From the NCBI GenBank assembly GCA_002748155.1, contig PDRO01000005.1, positions 124,001 to 188,000 of the forward strand: 64,000 bases of DNA, written 5' to 3'. The notes beneath the pieces are model-generated. The model worked only from the letters and a program-made list of their open reading frames with translations. It had not been told where the DNA came from and searched no databases. Below are positions 42,682 through 52,697 of this stretch, piece after piece (the stretch's first letter is position 1; each line of letters begins with the position of its first letter). Both the position numbers and the translations under genes were made by a program. The DNA comes from Actinomycetales bacterium. Its GTDB lineage: Bacteria; Actinomycetota; Actinomycetes; Actinomycetales; Dermatophilaceae.

Positions 42682-44214
42682 ATGGCTGACTTCGTAGGCG
42701 CCGTCGACCAGGGCACGACGAGCACGCGGTTCATGATCTTCGACCATGCCGGGCGAGAGGTGGGCAAGCACCAGCTCGAGCATGAGCAGATTCTGCCGCG
42801 CGCGGGGTGGGTGGAGCACAACCCGGCGGAGATCTGGGACCGCACCCAGACCGTCATCACCTCGGCCTTGACCAATACCGGGCTTACTGCAAGCGACCTG
42901 AGCGCCATCGGTGTCACGAACCAACGCGAGACGACGATCGTCTGGGATCGCCGCACCGGCCGCCCGTATGCCAACGCCCTGGTCTGGCAAGACACCCGCA
43001 CTGCCGCGATCGCCGCAGCACTCGACGCCGACGGGCGCGGTGACGTGATCCGCGCCAAGGCCGGGCTGCCGCCGGCGACCTACTTCTCCGGCGGCAAGCT
43101 GCAGTGGCTGCTGGAGCACGTCGACGGGCTGCGCGCAGCAGCTGAGGCAGGTGACGCGCTCTTCGGCACTCCGGACACGTGGGTGATCTGGAACCTCACC
43201 GGCGGTCCGAACGGCGGGCGGCATGTCACCGATGTCACGAACGCCAGCCGCACCATGCTGATGGACCTCACGACCCTCGACTGGGACGACGAACTGCTCG
43301 GTTTCTTCGGCGTGCCGCGGGCGATGCTGCCGCAGATCCTGGCCTCCAGCGACTCCGAGCGTTACGGCGCGACGACGGCAACCGGTCCGTGGCGGGGGGC
43401 GATCCCGATCTGTGGTGACCTCGGCGACCAGCAGGCCGCGACGGTCGGGCAGGTGTGTTTCGCCGTCGGCGAGGCCAAGAACACCTACGGCACCGGGAAC
43501 TTCATGCTGCTCAACACCGGCACCGAGCCGGTGCGCTCCCACGCCGGTTTGATCACCACGGTGGCCTACCAGCTCGGTGACGCGCCCGCGGCATACGCCC
43601 TCGAAGGCTCGATCGCGGTGACCGGTTCGGCCGTGCAGTGGCTGCGCGACCAGCTCGGCATCATCAGCGGCGCCGGCGACATCGAGCGCTTGGCGGCCCA
43701 GGTGCCCGACAACGGCGGCGTGTACTTCGTGCCTGCCTTCTCCGGCCTCTTCGCGCCCTATTGGCGCGCCGATGCCCGTGGCGCCATCGTCGGACTGTCA
43801 CGCTTCAACACCAACGCCCACCTGGCCCGGGCCACGCTCGAGGCGATCTGCTACCAGAGCAAAGACGTTGCCGACGCGATGATCTCGGACATCTCGACCT
43901 CCGGCATGCCCTTCGCTTTCGACACCCTCAAGGTCGACGGGGGCGTCACCGCCAACGCACTGTGCATGCAGATCCAGGCCGACGTGCTCGGTGTCGACGT
44001 GGTCAAGCCGGTGGTCGCCGAGACCACCGCGCTCGGCGCCGCGTATGCCGCCGGGCTGGCCACCGGCTTCTGGGGCTCCACCGACGAGCTGCGCGCCAAC
44101 TGGCAGGAGGACCGGCGCTGGTCGCCACAATGGTCGGCCGAGCAACGCGATTCCGGGTATGCCGGGTGGCGCAAGGCCGTCGAACGCACCCTGGATTGGG
44201 CGCCGGTCTCCTAG
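42682..44214 (+). CDS. glpK: Glycerol kinase
   Basis: The 510-residue protein has FGGY-kinase motifs: [15 protein letters not shown] at the N-terminus, [12 protein letters not shown], the central [16 protein letters not shown], and [13 protein letters not shown] for nucleotide binding. It phosphorylates glycerol to glycerol 3-phosphate. Residues [14 protein letters not shown] and [18 protein letters not shown] complete the family pattern. glpD follows 61 nt downstream, but no glpF (glycerol channel) or glpR is present. No strong Shine-Dalgarno precedes the ATG. Confidence 0.96.
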   Translation: MADFVGAVDQGTTSTRFMIFDHAGREVGKHQLEHEQILPRAGWVEHNPAEIWDRTQTVITSALTNTGLTASDLSAIGVTNQRETTIVWDRRTGRPYANALVWQDTRTAAIAAALDADGRGDVIRAKAGLPPATYFSGGKLQWLLEHVDGLRAAAEAGDALFGTPDTWVIWNLTGGPNGGRHVTDVTNASRTMLMDLTTLDWDDELLGFFGVPRAMLPQILASSDSERYGATTATGPWRGAIPICGDLGDQQAATVGQVCFAVGEAKNTYGTGNFMLLNTGTEPVRSHAGLITTVAYQLGDAPAAYALEGSIAVTGSAVQWLRDQLGIISGAGDIERLAAQVPDNGGVYFVPAFSGLFAPYWRADARGAIVGLSRFNTNAHLARATLEAICYQSKDVADAMISDISTSGMPFAFDTLKVDGGVTANALCMQIQADVLGVDVVKPVVAETTALGAAYAAGLATGFWGSTDELRANWQEDRRWSPQWSAEQRDSGYAGWRKAVERTLDWAPVS

Positions 44215-44275
44215 ACCACGTGGGATGCGTCGCCAACAGCAAATGCGGCGCAGGTCAGGTGGAAGACTGAGTCAC

Positions 44276-45982
44276 ATGACGACAGCGACGGCGCTCTCCC
44301 CTGCCTACCGAGCCTCCGCCATCGAGGCGATGGCCGCTGACACCGAGCTCGACGTGCTCGTGATCGGGGGTGGGGTGACCGGCGTCGGGTGCGCCCTCGA
44401 TGCGGTGACCCGGGGCCTGCGCACCGGCCTGATCGAGCAGCGCGACTTCGCCTCGGGCACGTCCAGCCGCAGCAGCAAGCTCATCCATGGTGGCTTGCGG
44501 TATCTGGAGATGTTCGACTTCGGGCTGGTCGCCGAGGCCCTCAAAGAGCGCGGCCTGCTGCTCACCCGGTTGGCGCCCCACCTGGTCCGTCCGGTGCCAT
44601 TCCTCTACCCACTGTCCAAGCCGATCATCGAACGGCCTTACGTCGAGGCCGGACTGACCCTCTACGACTCGATGGCCCGGGCGTCCCGGCATGCGGCCGG
44701 ACTGCCCTGGCACAAGCACCTCACCCGGCGTCAAGCGCTGCGCATCGCCCCGGCTCTCAAGGCCGCCGCACTGGTCGGCGCGATCCAGTACTACGACGCG
44801 AAGGTCGACGACGCGCGGCATACGATGGAAATCGCCCGCACCGCAGCGGATTACGGTGCGCACGTAGCCACCCGGGTCGCGGCGGTCGGTTTCGTGCGCC
44901 AAGGCGAACGAGTGACCGGGGTGACGGCCCTCGACAAGGTCAGCGGTCGCGAGTTCGAGATCCACGCCCGCCAGGTGGTCAACGCGACCGGAGTGTGGAC
45001 CGACGACACCCAGGCGATGGTCGGCGAGCGTGGGCAGTTCCACGTCCGGGCCTCCAAGGGCGTGCATCTGGTGGTGCCCCGCGACCGGATCCACTCGACG
45101 AGCGGGATCATCCTGCGCACCGAGAAGTCGGTGCTGTTCGTCATCCCGTGGGGCCGGCATTGGATCATCGGCACGACCGACACCGACTGGGAGCTGGACA
45201 AGGCACATCCGGCGGCAACCTCGGCCGACATCGACTACCTGCTCGGCCACGTCAACCGGATCCTGCGGACCGAGCTGACCCAAGCCGATGTCGAGGGCGT
45301 GTATGCCGGCTTGCGTCCGCTGCTGTCCGGCGAGAGCGACGAGACCTCCAAGCTCTCCCGGGAACACATCGTGGCCCACCCGACACCGGGGCTGGTCGTC
45401 GTCGCCGGCGGCAAGTACACGACCTACCGGATCATGGCCAAGGATGCGATCGACGAGGCCGCCCGAGCCATGGGTGGTGACCTGCCGCAATCGACGACCG
45501 AGGACATCCCGATGGTCGGCGCGGTCGGCTATCAAGCCATGTGGAACCGCCGGCAAGCCCTGGCCAACGAGTCGGGATTGCACGTCGAGCGGATCGAGAA
45601 GATGCTGATGCGCCACGGGGTGCTCACCACCGAGATCCTCGCCCTGGTCGCCGCCGACCCCGAGCTCGGCGAGCCACTGCCGGGCGGGGAGGACTATCTC
45701 AAGGCCGAGATCGTCTACGGCGCATCGCACGAGGGGGCCCTGCACCTCGACGACATCCTGGCCCGGCGCACCAGGCTGTCGATCCAGTCCTTCGACCGGG
45801 CGATCACCGCATCCCGTCCGGCCGCTGAGTTGATTGCACCCGTGCTGGGGTGGGATGCCGCCGCCATCGAGGAGGAGGTACGCCACTACCGGGAGCGAGT
45901 GACTGCCGAGCGGATCAGCCAGACGATGCCGGACGACGAGTCGGCCGACCGCGCCCGCATGCAAGCCCCGGATCGTGGGTAG
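44276..45982 (+). CDS. glpD: Glycerol-3-phosphate dehydrogenase (FAD, aerobic)
   Basis: The 568-residue protein begins with an N-terminal FAD-binding motif (LVIGGGVTGVGCALDAVTRG). It then has SSKLIHGGLRYLEMFDFGLV and the C-terminal cap domain, matching GlpD. It oxidises glycerol 3-phosphate to dihydroxyacetone phosphate, passing electrons to quinone at the membrane. Together with glpK it completes glycerol use up to glycolysis. The ATG at 44276 is supported by family N-termini, and GTGGAAG lies upstream. Confidence 0.95.
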   Translation: MTTATALSPAYRASAIEAMAADTELDVLVIGGGVTGVGCALDAVTRGLRTGLIEQRDFASGTSSRSSKLIHGGLRYLEMFDFGLVAEALKERGLLLTRLAPHLVRPVPFLYPLSKPIIERPYVEAGLTLYDSMARASRHAAGLPWHKHLTRRQALRIAPALKAAALVGAIQYYDAKVDDARHTMEIARTAADYGAHVATRVAAVGFVRQGERVTGVTALDKVSGREFEIHARQVVNATGVWTDDTQAMVGERGQFHVRASKGVHLVVPRDRIHSTSGIILRTEKSVLFVIPWGRHWIIGTTDTDWELDKAHPAATSADIDYLLGHVNRILRTELTQADVEGVYAGLRPLLSGESDETSKLSREHIVAHPTPGLVVVAGGKYTTYRIMAKDAIDEAARAMGGDLPQSTTEDIPMVGAVGYQAMWNRRQALANESGLHVERIEKMLMRHGVLTTEILALVAADPELGEPLPGGEDYLKAEIVYGASHEGALHLDDILARRTRLSIQSFDRAITASRPAAELIAPVLGWDAAAIEEEVRHYRERVTAERISQTMPDDESADRARMQAPDRG

Positions 45983-46075
45983 TCCGGCCTTGTCTCGGCC
46001 AGTGACGACGCGACGTTCCCACGGGCGACCGCAAGACGGGTCAACGACGGCCGAGCGACGTGCCAGGATGAACGG

Positions 46076-47602
46076 GTGAGCGAAGCCCAACAGAAGTCCC
46101 CGTCGCGCAGTTCCCTCCCGGTGACCGACCGGTTCCTCGATTTCATGGCCGGTGGCTGGGCGTCGCGGTCGGCACCGCGACCCCCGCGAGCTGACGTCGC
46201 ACCGTATGCCGCTGCCCGCCGCGCGCAGGTCAGTGCAGCTTTCCCCGGTGAGCGACTCGTCATTCCCGCGGGTGGGTTGAAGATCCGCTCCAACGACACC
46301 GACTACCCCTTCCGCCCGCACTCGGCGTTCGCTCACCTCACCGGCATGCGGGCTGACACCGACCCAGATGCCGTGCTGGTGCTGCACCCCCGCCCGGAGT
46401 CCGGCGGTGGTGGCCACGAGGCAATCGTCTACCTGCGCCCGCCCGTGCCACTGGGCACCGAACAATCCTTCTCGGACAACCGGATGGGTGCCTTCTGGGT
46501 GGGTCAGCGACCAGGCTTCGACGACCTCGAGGCCGAGTTCGGCATCGCGATCCACGACCTGGACCAGTTGCGCGATGCCCTGGCCAAGGATGCCGGTGAG
46601 ATCGCGCTGCGGGTGGTCCGCGATGCCGACCCCGACCTCGCCGAGCTCGTCGACGAGGTCCGCCTGGAAGCCGGCGAACAACCGAGTGAGCAAGCAGACC
46701 AGCTAGTGCAAGTCGAGCAGGAAGCCGACAGTGAGCTGGCGGCATACTTGTCCGTGCTGCGGATGGTCAAGGACGAGTGGGAGGTCGACCAGTTGCGGGC
46801 CGCGATCGCGGCTACTAAGACCGGCTTCGAGGCGATCATCGCCGAGTTGCCCGACGCGGTCGCGCACGGACGGGGCGAGCGCTGGATCGAGGGGCTGTTC
46901 GGGCTGCATGCGCGGCATGCCGGCAATGGGGTCGGCTACGACTCGATCTGCGCGGCCGGCGATCACGCCACCACCTTGCACTGGACCCGCAACTCCGGTG
47001 ATCTGCGCGCCGGCGAGCTCGCGCTCATCGACGCCGGAGTCGAGCTGGACAGCCTCTACACCGCCGACATCACCCGCACCCTGCCGGTCGACGGCAGCTA
47101 CACCGACACCCAACGCGAGATCTACGAAGCGGTGTATGCCGCGCAGCAGGCCGGGCTGGCCGCGGTGCGCCCCGGTGCGAGGTTCTCCGATATCCACGCG
47201 GCGGCGATCCGGGTGATCGCCGAGCATCTGCATGCCTGGGGGCTGCTGCCCGACGGTGTCTCGGTCGAGGACACGCTCGACCGAGAGACCGGGCAGTATC
47301 ACCGGCGCTGGATGGTGCACGGCACCTCACACCACCTGGGCCTCGACGTGCACGACTGCGCCCGCGCGACCCGTGAGCAGTATCAAGACGCCGAGTTGCG
47401 GGCGGGCATGGTGCTCACCGTCGAGCCGGGGCTCTATTTCAAGGCCGACGACGAGCTGGTGCCCGAGCGATTCCGCGGCATCGGGATCCGGATCGAAGAC
47501 GACGTCCTCGTCACCGAGACGGGATGCGAGAACCTGTCCGCCGGGATGCCGAGCACTCCCGATGACGTCGAAGCGTGGATCCGCGGAGTCCAGTCCCGTT
47601 GA
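46076..47602 (+). CDS. pepP: Xaa-Pro aminopeptidase (aminopeptidase P)
   Basis: The 508-residue protein has an N-terminal creatinase-like domain (SAFAHLTGMRADTDPDAVLV) and a pita-bread peptidase domain. The five metal ligands are visible: Asp in LIDAGVELD, Asp in YTADITRTLP, His in HGTSHHLGLDVHD, Glu in TVEPGLYF and Glu in GIRIEDDVLV. It removes an N-terminal residue before proline. The GTG at 46076 is the best start. It lies 93 nt after glpD on the same strand and is convergent with the ABC operon. Confidence 0.94.
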   Translation: MSEAQQKSPSRSSLPVTDRFLDFMAGGWASRSAPRPPRADVAPYAAARRAQVSAAFPGERLVIPAGGLKIRSNDTDYPFRPHSAFAHLTGMRADTDPDAVLVLHPRPESGGGGHEAIVYLRPPVPLGTEQSFSDNRMGAFWVGQRPGFDDLEAEFGIAIHDLDQLRDALAKDAGEIALRVVRDADPDLAELVDEVRLEAGEQPSEQADQLVQVEQEADSELAAYLSVLRMVKDEWEVDQLRAAIAATKTGFEAIIAELPDAVAHGRGERWIEGLFGLHARHAGNGVGYDSICAAGDHATTLHWTRNSGDLRAGELALIDAGVELDSLYTADITRTLPVDGSYTDTQREIYEAVYAAQQAGLAAVRPGARFSDIHAAAIRVIAEHLHAWGLLPDGVSVEDTLDRETGQYHRRWMVHGTSHHLGLDVHDCARATREQYQDAELRAGMVLTVEPGLYFKADDELVPERFRGIGIRIEDDVLVTETGCENLSAGMPSTPDDVEAWIRGVQSR

Positions 47603-47644
47603 GGTGTCCTGGACGAGCCCTTGGGTGCCTTTGAAGGCCCTGCG

Positions 47645-48391
47645 CTACATCGGTAGGACATCCGTCGCACCAGATCGATATCGTCGCTCTGCTCGCCCTA
47701 GCGTCAAGCCACCGCCGAGCAGCCACGTGATCCCGACGACCAGCTCGAGAACGAACGCGGAATGAAGCGGGATCTCGTGCCTCAGACCTTGAATCGTCCA
47801 CGTCCCGGGCAGTGCATGTGCGATGAACCCCAGCGCGTTGGGGTATTGCTGGATCGAGACAACCGTCCCAGAGGTGACCGGAATGATCCAGGTAGCTATC
47901 GTCGCGAAGGCGAACGGATCCTTGCGGGGTAACGAGAGCATGGCTGCGGCGATGGCGCCGGGCAGGCACACGAAAGGCGCGGCCAACGCAGCGATTACCA
48001 GCGTCGAATCACCGTGACCAGTCAGGGTCAGCACCAGGACGAGGAACACCGCGGTCGCGAGCCCGCTGATCAGGCCGACAACGGCCTTTCCGGACCACAG
48101 ACCCATCCTCAGCAAGCCGTAGGGGCTGACGTCGGCCACGACCTTACGCATCCTGTCCATCGCCGCTTGCGACGCGACTTGGGCGATCGTGGTTGCGACG
48201 ATGCTGGCCACCACGGCCGCTTGCGCGGATATCCTGAGCTCCGGGGCGTTGACGGAGAAGCTGATAGCCGTCACCAGGCCGGCGTTCAGCAGCGGGGCCA
48301 GCAGCAGCGACACCGCAGCCGTTGATGGCGTCGCCAGCGCATCCGTGGAACGGAGGTTGACGAGCGTCGAATACCGCAAGGAGGTCAGCAC
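47645..48391 (-). CDS. ABC-2 type transporter permease (second permease of the exporter)
   Basis: A GTG at 48391 shares one base with the stop of the upstream permease gene, giving a 248-residue membrane protein. It has about six hydrophobic helices and segments such as STAAVSLLLAPLLNAGLVTA and VFLVLVLTLTGHGDSTLVIA. A final LVVGITWLLGGGLTLGRAERR helix is typical of ABC-2 permeases. It is the last gene of a three-gene exporter. Substrate unknown; the layout resembles antibiotic or peptide exporters. The open frame extends far upstream of 48391 but is antisense-like there. Confidence 0.8.
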   Translation of the reverse strand: MLTSLRYSTLVNLRSTDALATPSTAAVSLLLAPLLNAGLVTAISFSVNAPELRISAQAAVVASIVATTIAQVASQAAMDRMRKVVADVSPYGLLRMGLWSGKAVVGLISGLATAVFLVLVLTLTGHGDSTLVIAALAAPFVCLPGAIAAAMLSLPRKDPFAFATIATWIIPVTSGTVVSIQQYPNALGFIAHALPGTWTIQGLRHEIPLHSAFVLELVVGITWLLGGGLTLGRAERRYRSGATDVLPM

Positions 48392-49128
48392 TAGACAACC
48401 TCCAGCGTCCCGAGACGCGTGGCCCGGCGAAGAGCCCGGCGACCGAGAATGGCCACGCCGACCGCCCAAACGACGCTGCTCGTGGCATAGCCAAGAGTGA
48501 ATCCGGCCATACTCAACTCGGGGTCGAAGATCATCTTTGTCGCCCAGGCGGTGGGTAGCCACGCCGAAGCCATGTCGAACCAGGACCAGTCGGCGGGATG
48601 GCCGAAGATATCCGACAACAGCACGAGTGGCGCCCCGATCAGGCCCTCGTAGGTCGTCGCGTATCGCGACAGTACGAAGAGGGTCGCGATGAGACTCGCC
48701 ATCACGATCGTCGCCAGCCAGAACAGGATGAGGCCACCAACAGCTCGCCCGTCTATCGAGCCGGCGACAGGCATCCCCAAGGCGATCGCGAGAAGCAACG
48801 CCACAGGTATACAGAAAAGCCCAAGCGCGGCGACTGCGGCAACGACGGGGCCCGTCGACTGCCAGGTTGGCCTGGGACTGCGCACCAAGTGCACCAGAGT
48901 GCCTTGGAAACGCTGGAAGCCGACGATCCCGGCCGAGACGGTCGATACCATCCACATCCCCACCAGGGCAGCGCGGATCCATCCCTGCGTCCCGGCCGCG
49001 GAGCCGGCGTGATGGGCCAATGCCTGAAGGCACACAACCTGGGTCGTGGAGATCAGCAGCAGCTGCACGAAGAAGGGGACGGCCCAGAAGCGCCGCGTGT
49101 GGAACCACACCATCCGAAGCAGGCTCAT
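48391..49128 (-). CDS. ABC-2 type transporter permease (first permease of the exporter)
   Basis: The 245-residue protein has six hydrophobic helices, with TRRFWAVPFFVQLLLISTT at the start and FWLATIVMASLIATLFVLS centrally. Its ATG overlaps the ATPase stop as ATGA and its stop overlaps the next permease start by one base, so the three genes are tightly coupled. It is not similar to the second permease except in topology, so the exporter is probably a heterodimer. No signature of a specific substrate is visible. Confidence 0.8.
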   Translation of the reverse strand: MSLLRMVWFHTRRFWAVPFFVQLLLISTTQVVCLQALAHHAGSAAGTQGWIRAALVGMWMVSTVSAGIVGFQRFQGTLVHLVRSPRPTWQSTGPVVAAVAALGLFCIPVALLLAIALGMPVAGSIDGRAVGGLILFWLATIVMASLIATLFVLSRYATTYEGLIGAPLVLLSDIFGHPADWSWFDMASAWLPTAWATKMIFDPELSMAGFTLGYATSSVVWAVGVAILGRRALRRATRLGTLEVV

Positions 49129-50135
49129 CGAGACTCGCCCTCCAACACCAAGTAGGACTCCTCGAGTGTCGGCTCACGGGTGATGATGTCGGATCCTGCC
49201 CCGGATACCTCGGCCACCACGTCAAGGCGAGGAATCGAGTCCCACATCAAGGTGTAGACGGTCCGGCCGTGCATCGGCATGACATCGACTCGAGCCACTC
49301 CGTCGATGCGTTCATACGCCGACAGGAGGTCAGGATGACCGGGCACCTCGGCCCGCCTCGGCAAGGCCGCTTGCCCGGACGGCATCGCAGCCTCAGGTAG
49401 CGCGGACCCGCCTGACAACACGGTGGTGACGTACGTGACCCCCGCTGCTCGTGCTACGTCGCTGACCCCCCCGGACACGACGAGCCGGCCACGCCGGATC
49501 ACGTCGATCCGGTCCCCGAGCGCCTCAGCTTCGCCCATGGCGTGCGTCGTCAGCAGGATGCCGACGCCCTGGTTAGCACGGCTTCGGACGAGAGCTCGCA
49601 GGTCACGTGCCGCGTGCACATCCAGGCCCGTCGATGGCTCATCGAGGATCAGCAAGCGAGGGTCCGTGATCAAAGCTCGAGCGAGGTGGAGCCTTTGGAG
49701 CATGCCTCGAGAGAATTCTCCGACCGGGTCACCGGCACGATCGTCGAGCCCGACAGTGCCCAGCGCCTCGGTGACACGCTGCCTCCGTTGCCGACTCGGA
49801 ACGCCGCCGACGTCCGCATAGAACATGAGATTCGCGAACGCACTTGGGCGAGTGTAGAAGCCGCTGTCTCCACCCAACACCAGCCCGGTGGTAGCCCGGG
49901 CAGAGCGAGGGCTGGCCACTGCATCCACGCCGTCGACTGCTACGCGACCGGAATCCGGAGTTAACAGTGTGCCGGCGATCCGCACCGTCGTGGTCTTCCC
50001 AGCTCCGTTGTGTCCGAGCAGGCAGACGATCTGCCCTCGGTCAACACCCAGGCTCAGGTCATCGATAGCGCAGCGATCCCCGAACGTTCGGGTGACATGA
50101 TCCATACGCAGAGCGGGAGGCGGTAGTCCGCTCAT
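49125..50135 (-). CDS. ABC transporter ATP-binding protein (DrrA-type)
   Basis: The 336-residue protein has Walker A LLGHNGAGKTTTVR, a signature GEFSRGMLQRLHLARAL in which the canonical LSGGQ is FSRGM (usual in DrrA-like exporters), Walker B RLLILDEPSTGLD and a switch His in LTTHAMGEAEA. A C-terminal extension of 110 residues, ending EPTLEESYLVLEGE, is like that of drug and lantibiotic exporters. None of the three genes of this operon contains the GTATGCC heptamer common elsewhere, so a more recent origin is possible. Confidence 0.93.
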   Translation of the reverse strand: MSGLPPPALRMDHVTRTFGDRCAIDDLSLGVDRGQIVCLLGHNGAGKTTTVRIAGTLLTPDSGRVAVDGVDAVASPRSARATTGLVLGGDSGFYTRPSAFANLMFYADVGGVPSRQRRQRVTEALGTVGLDDRAGDPVGEFSRGMLQRLHLARALITDPRLLILDEPSTGLDVHAARDLRALVRSRANQGVGILLTTHAMGEAEALGDRIDVIRRGRLVVSGGVSDVARAAGVTYVTTVLSGGSALPEAAMPSGQAALPRRAEVPGHPDLLSAYERIDGVARVDVMPMHGRTVYTLMWDSIPRLDVVAEVSGAGSDIITREPTLEESYLVLEGESR

Positions 50136-50295
50136 GCCGCCCCGATACCGGCACCGACCTGATGACCTCTGGCCAGCACTCGCAGCCCGTTTCTCGTATG
50201 TATCGCCTCCACGTGTCGTGCGTCGGAACTGTAGGCATCAATCCCTATCGACGATCACTGGCCAGGGATCGAGGCCCGCCGCCCGGCGCAGCCGC

Positions 50296-51360
50296 TCAGC
50301 CGACCGGGGTGAGGGCAGAGTCCACGAACACCACACCGGAACCGTACCGAGAATCCAGCTCCTGCTGCAGCCTCCCGTCGTCATGGATGACCCGCAGGAC
50401 GACCCGGTTGCCCCCCTCGTCGATCCTGCCGGACAACGGGGCGGCAATCACCGGCGCTGCCGTCGATGACTCGGATGAGCTGACCAGCTCGTCCCTGATC
50501 CGCTCGAGCTCGACGTGTGTGTGCCGAACCGTCGACACGCACAACGGCCCTTGCCAGACCGCCCGGATCTCGGATTCGGCGCGAGCCGGGTCTTCGGTGA
50601 CCGCGACATTGACGACACGCTCCTGCGGGTCGATCCACAAGCCGGCGTAGTCCGGCAGCGCTACCGCCACCGGTAGGGCCGCCATGAGTCCGTCCGCGAC
50701 ACCCCGACGACCACTCGACGGCCAGCCACCGTCGGGTTCCCCGCACGGGGTGTCGACTGTGACGAGCGGGGGTGGGACCGATCCGGACGCGATGTCCGGC
50801 GGCCGGGTCACCGTGAAGGTTGTCCCGTCGTAGGTGCCGACGACGACGTAGTCACCCCAGGTCACGCCCGCGGCGGTCTCGGATCCGGGAGCCAGTGCCC
50901 AGTCCCAGCCGGCCACTTCGGGTCCGTCGCATTGCGGCGGGTCCGGGCCGGTCACGGTGAAACACAGTTCGGGTCCATCACCGTCGTCGACGACCGTGGC
51001 CCGGGCCGTGAGCTCGGTCGTAGTGTCCGGCCCGGGGTCTTCAGCAGCCGCCGAGCCCTTGGCGGCGGAGTCGTGCACGCCTCCCGCGGCGGCTTCCGGT
51101 GCCGCGAGTTCACTGCTGTCGGCGCCATCGGGCGAGGACACCGTCGGTGCGCCTCCGGAGCCGAACCCCCCGACGAGATTGACGCCGAGCACGATTGCCG
51201 CCAGCGCCCCCACTGATCCCCCAGCAGCGGTCCAGGTCCGCCGGCGCTGATAACGGCGGTTGGCCTCGTCGGCAACGTCGGCGAAGTCGACCCCCGACCC
51301 GCCGGTGGCTCCGGAATCGCGCAGCCGCGCGACGAGTGGATCGCCGTGGTCGTCAGTCAT
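50296..51360 (-). CDS. Single-pass membrane protein, probable anti-sigma partner of the adjacent sigma factor
   Basis: The 354-residue product has a short cytoplasmic part (residues 1-45) with DFADVADEANRRYQRRR, one transmembrane helix (SVGALAAIVLGVNLVGG), an acidic Ala-rich linker and a large outside domain. The outside part contains four cysteines in SELCFTV-, PPQCDGP-, TPCGEP- and PLCVST-like contexts, possibly two disulfides. The ATG overlaps the sigma-factor stop by 8 nt. The layout suggests a membrane anti-sigma factor, though no known anti-sigma motif is seen. Confidence 0.65.
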   Translation of the reverse strand: MTDDHGDPLVARLRDSGATGGSGVDFADVADEANRRYQRRRTWTAAGGSVGALAAIVLGVNLVGGFGSGGAPTVSSPDGADSSELAAPEAAAGGVHDSAAKGSAAAEDPGPDTTTELTARATVVDDGDGPELCFTVTGPDPPQCDGPEVAGWDWALAPGSETAAGVTWGDYVVVGTYDGTTFTVTRPPDIASGSVPPPLVTVDTPCGEPDGGWPSSGRRGVADGLMAALPVAVALPDYAGLWIDPQERVVNVAVTEDPARAESEIRAVWQGPLCVSTVRHTHVELERIRDELVSSSESSTAAPVIAAPLSGRIDEGGNRVVLRVIHDDGRLQQELDSRYGSGVVFVDSALTPVG

Positions 51361-51847
51361 CGCCCAGCTCCTCCCTCAACTTGGCCAGCCCGCGTGCGGC
51401 CTGGCTTTTCACCGTGCCTTCGGAACACCCGAGCAGCTGCGCGACCGACTCCACCGACAGGTCCTCGACGTACCGCAGAACGACCACGCGCCGTTGCCCG
51501 GCGGGCAGCTTCGCGAGCGCCGCCGCCAGCGTGAGCCGGTCCTCGAGCAACTCGGTGGACGCCGGTAGGCCGCTGGCCCGCGGCTCGGGCAACACTTCGG
51601 TGGGCACCTCACCGCGCCATTTGCGCCGCCACCACGAGGACGCCAGACGCACCATGACGGTGCGCACGTATGCCTCCGGGTTGCCGTCGCGGATCCGCTC
51701 CCAGTGCGGCCACGTGCGGGCCAACGCCGTCTGCACGAGGTCCCGTGCGGTGTGCACGTCCCCGGTGAGCAGGTATGCCGTGTGCACGAGTCGAGGCGAG
51801 CGGGTATCGACGAAGTCGCGGAAACCCACCGGCTCGGCCAGTGCCAC
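51353..51847 (-). CDS. SigE-family (TIGR02983-like) ECF sigma factor
   Basis: A GTG at 51847 with GAGAGGAGG 7 nt upstream gives 164 residues beginning VALAEPVGFRDFV. Region 2 is LVHTAYLLTGDVHTARDLVQ and region 4 is YVEDLSVESVAQLLGCSEGT then VKSQAARGLAKLRE. The short linker and TGDVHTARDLVQ sequence are of the Streptomyces SigE-like group common in actinobacteria. It controls an unknown set of genes, perhaps including itself and the coupled membrane gene. The open frame upstream of 51847 is not protein-like. Confidence 0.88.
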   Translation of the reverse strand: MALAEPVGFRDFVDTRSPRLVHTAYLLTGDVHTARDLVQTALARTWPHWERIRDGNPEAYVRTVMVRLASSWWRRKWRGEVPTEVLPEPRASGLPASTELLEDRLTLAAALAKLPAGQRRVVVLRYVEDLSVESVAQLLGCSEGTVKSQAARGLAKLREELGDD

Positions 51848-52061
51848 GCGGCAACCTCCTCTCACCGAATCCAAACTACGTTGACCGTCTCCAGGGTTGC
51901 ACGCGCCGGACGTCCGGCGACGGTTCCCCGACAACGCCGTGGCTGACAAGCAGACTACGCATCGGCACTGGCTCATCCTGATCGGGCCGCAGGTGCCGAC
52001 GTCCGCGTCATCGGTCCAGCTGCTCCCTACATCGCGTTCAACCCCCGAACCCGCGCGGCAG

Positions 52062-52646
52062 CTAGGGCGCGGCGGGGCCGTCCGGCGACGACGTGCCGGG
52101 AGCAAGACCCGGCGGAACAGCGGGCGGGGAAACCGGTGGCGCGGCGTACGGCGCCGGCGCGATCAGCCCGGCCGAGCGGAGGATCTCGCGGGCGTCGGCA
52201 GCCACCTTGTGCTCGGCCAGCACTTCGTACTTGCCCGGCACGATCCGGCTTACCGACGTGAAGTCGCGGCGGCCGCGGGTGAACGCGTATCCGATCGTGG
52301 CCCACACCGCACCGAAGCCGGCGCCATAGAGCATCGTGGACAGCACCAGCGAGAACAGGTCGACATCGTTGACGAACAGCGAGAAGACCAGCCCGATGAA
52401 CAGGCCCAACCACAGGCCGGACAGCAGCCCACCGACGATCACCCGACGCCAGGTCAACCGGCCGGTGACCCGCTCCAACTGGCGCAGCTCGGTGCCGACT
52501 ATCAGGCAGTTCTGCACCGGGAAGTGCTTGTCGGACAATGTGTCGACGGCCTTCTGAGCCTGCGCGTAGGTATCGAACACCCCGATCGACATCGGGTAGT
52601 CCAACTGCAAGCCCTCGAAAGGTGCCCGACCGGGCTGAGCACTCAT
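52062..52646 (-). CDS. General stress protein with two transmembrane helices
   Basis: The 194-residue protein has an N-terminal YflT-like domain (IGVFDTYAQAQKAVDTLSDK then PVQNCLIVGTELRQLERVTG). A membrane hairpin follows (GLLSGLWLGLFIGLVFSLF and STMLYGAGFGAVWATIGY), then a soluble part and a Pro/Ala-rich tail. Relatives are annotated as general stress or magnesium-transport-associated proteins. From memory the Mycobacterium equivalent, Rv1234, lies near the MgtE-like and DUF1003 genes. Function unproven. Confidence 0.8.
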   Translation of the reverse strand: MSAQPGRAPFEGLQLDYPMSIGVFDTYAQAQKAVDTLSDKHFPVQNCLIVGTELRQLERVTGRLTWRRVIVGGLLSGLWLGLFIGLVFSLFVNDVDLFSLVLSTMLYGAGFGAVWATIGYAFTRGRRDFTSVSRIVPGKYEVLAEHKVAADAREILRSAGLIAPAPYAAPPVSPPAVPPGLAPGTSSPDGPAAP

Positions 52647-52697
52647 ATGCCTATCCTGACACGCCGCACCAGGCGCGCCAGGCGCACCGGGCCGGCG

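Noticed and set aside
44255..46693. Long leftward open frame of about 810 codons opposite glpD
   Set aside because: It is the antisense frame of glpD and pepP, which have full family motifs; its translation is His/Gly/Arg-rich with no domain.
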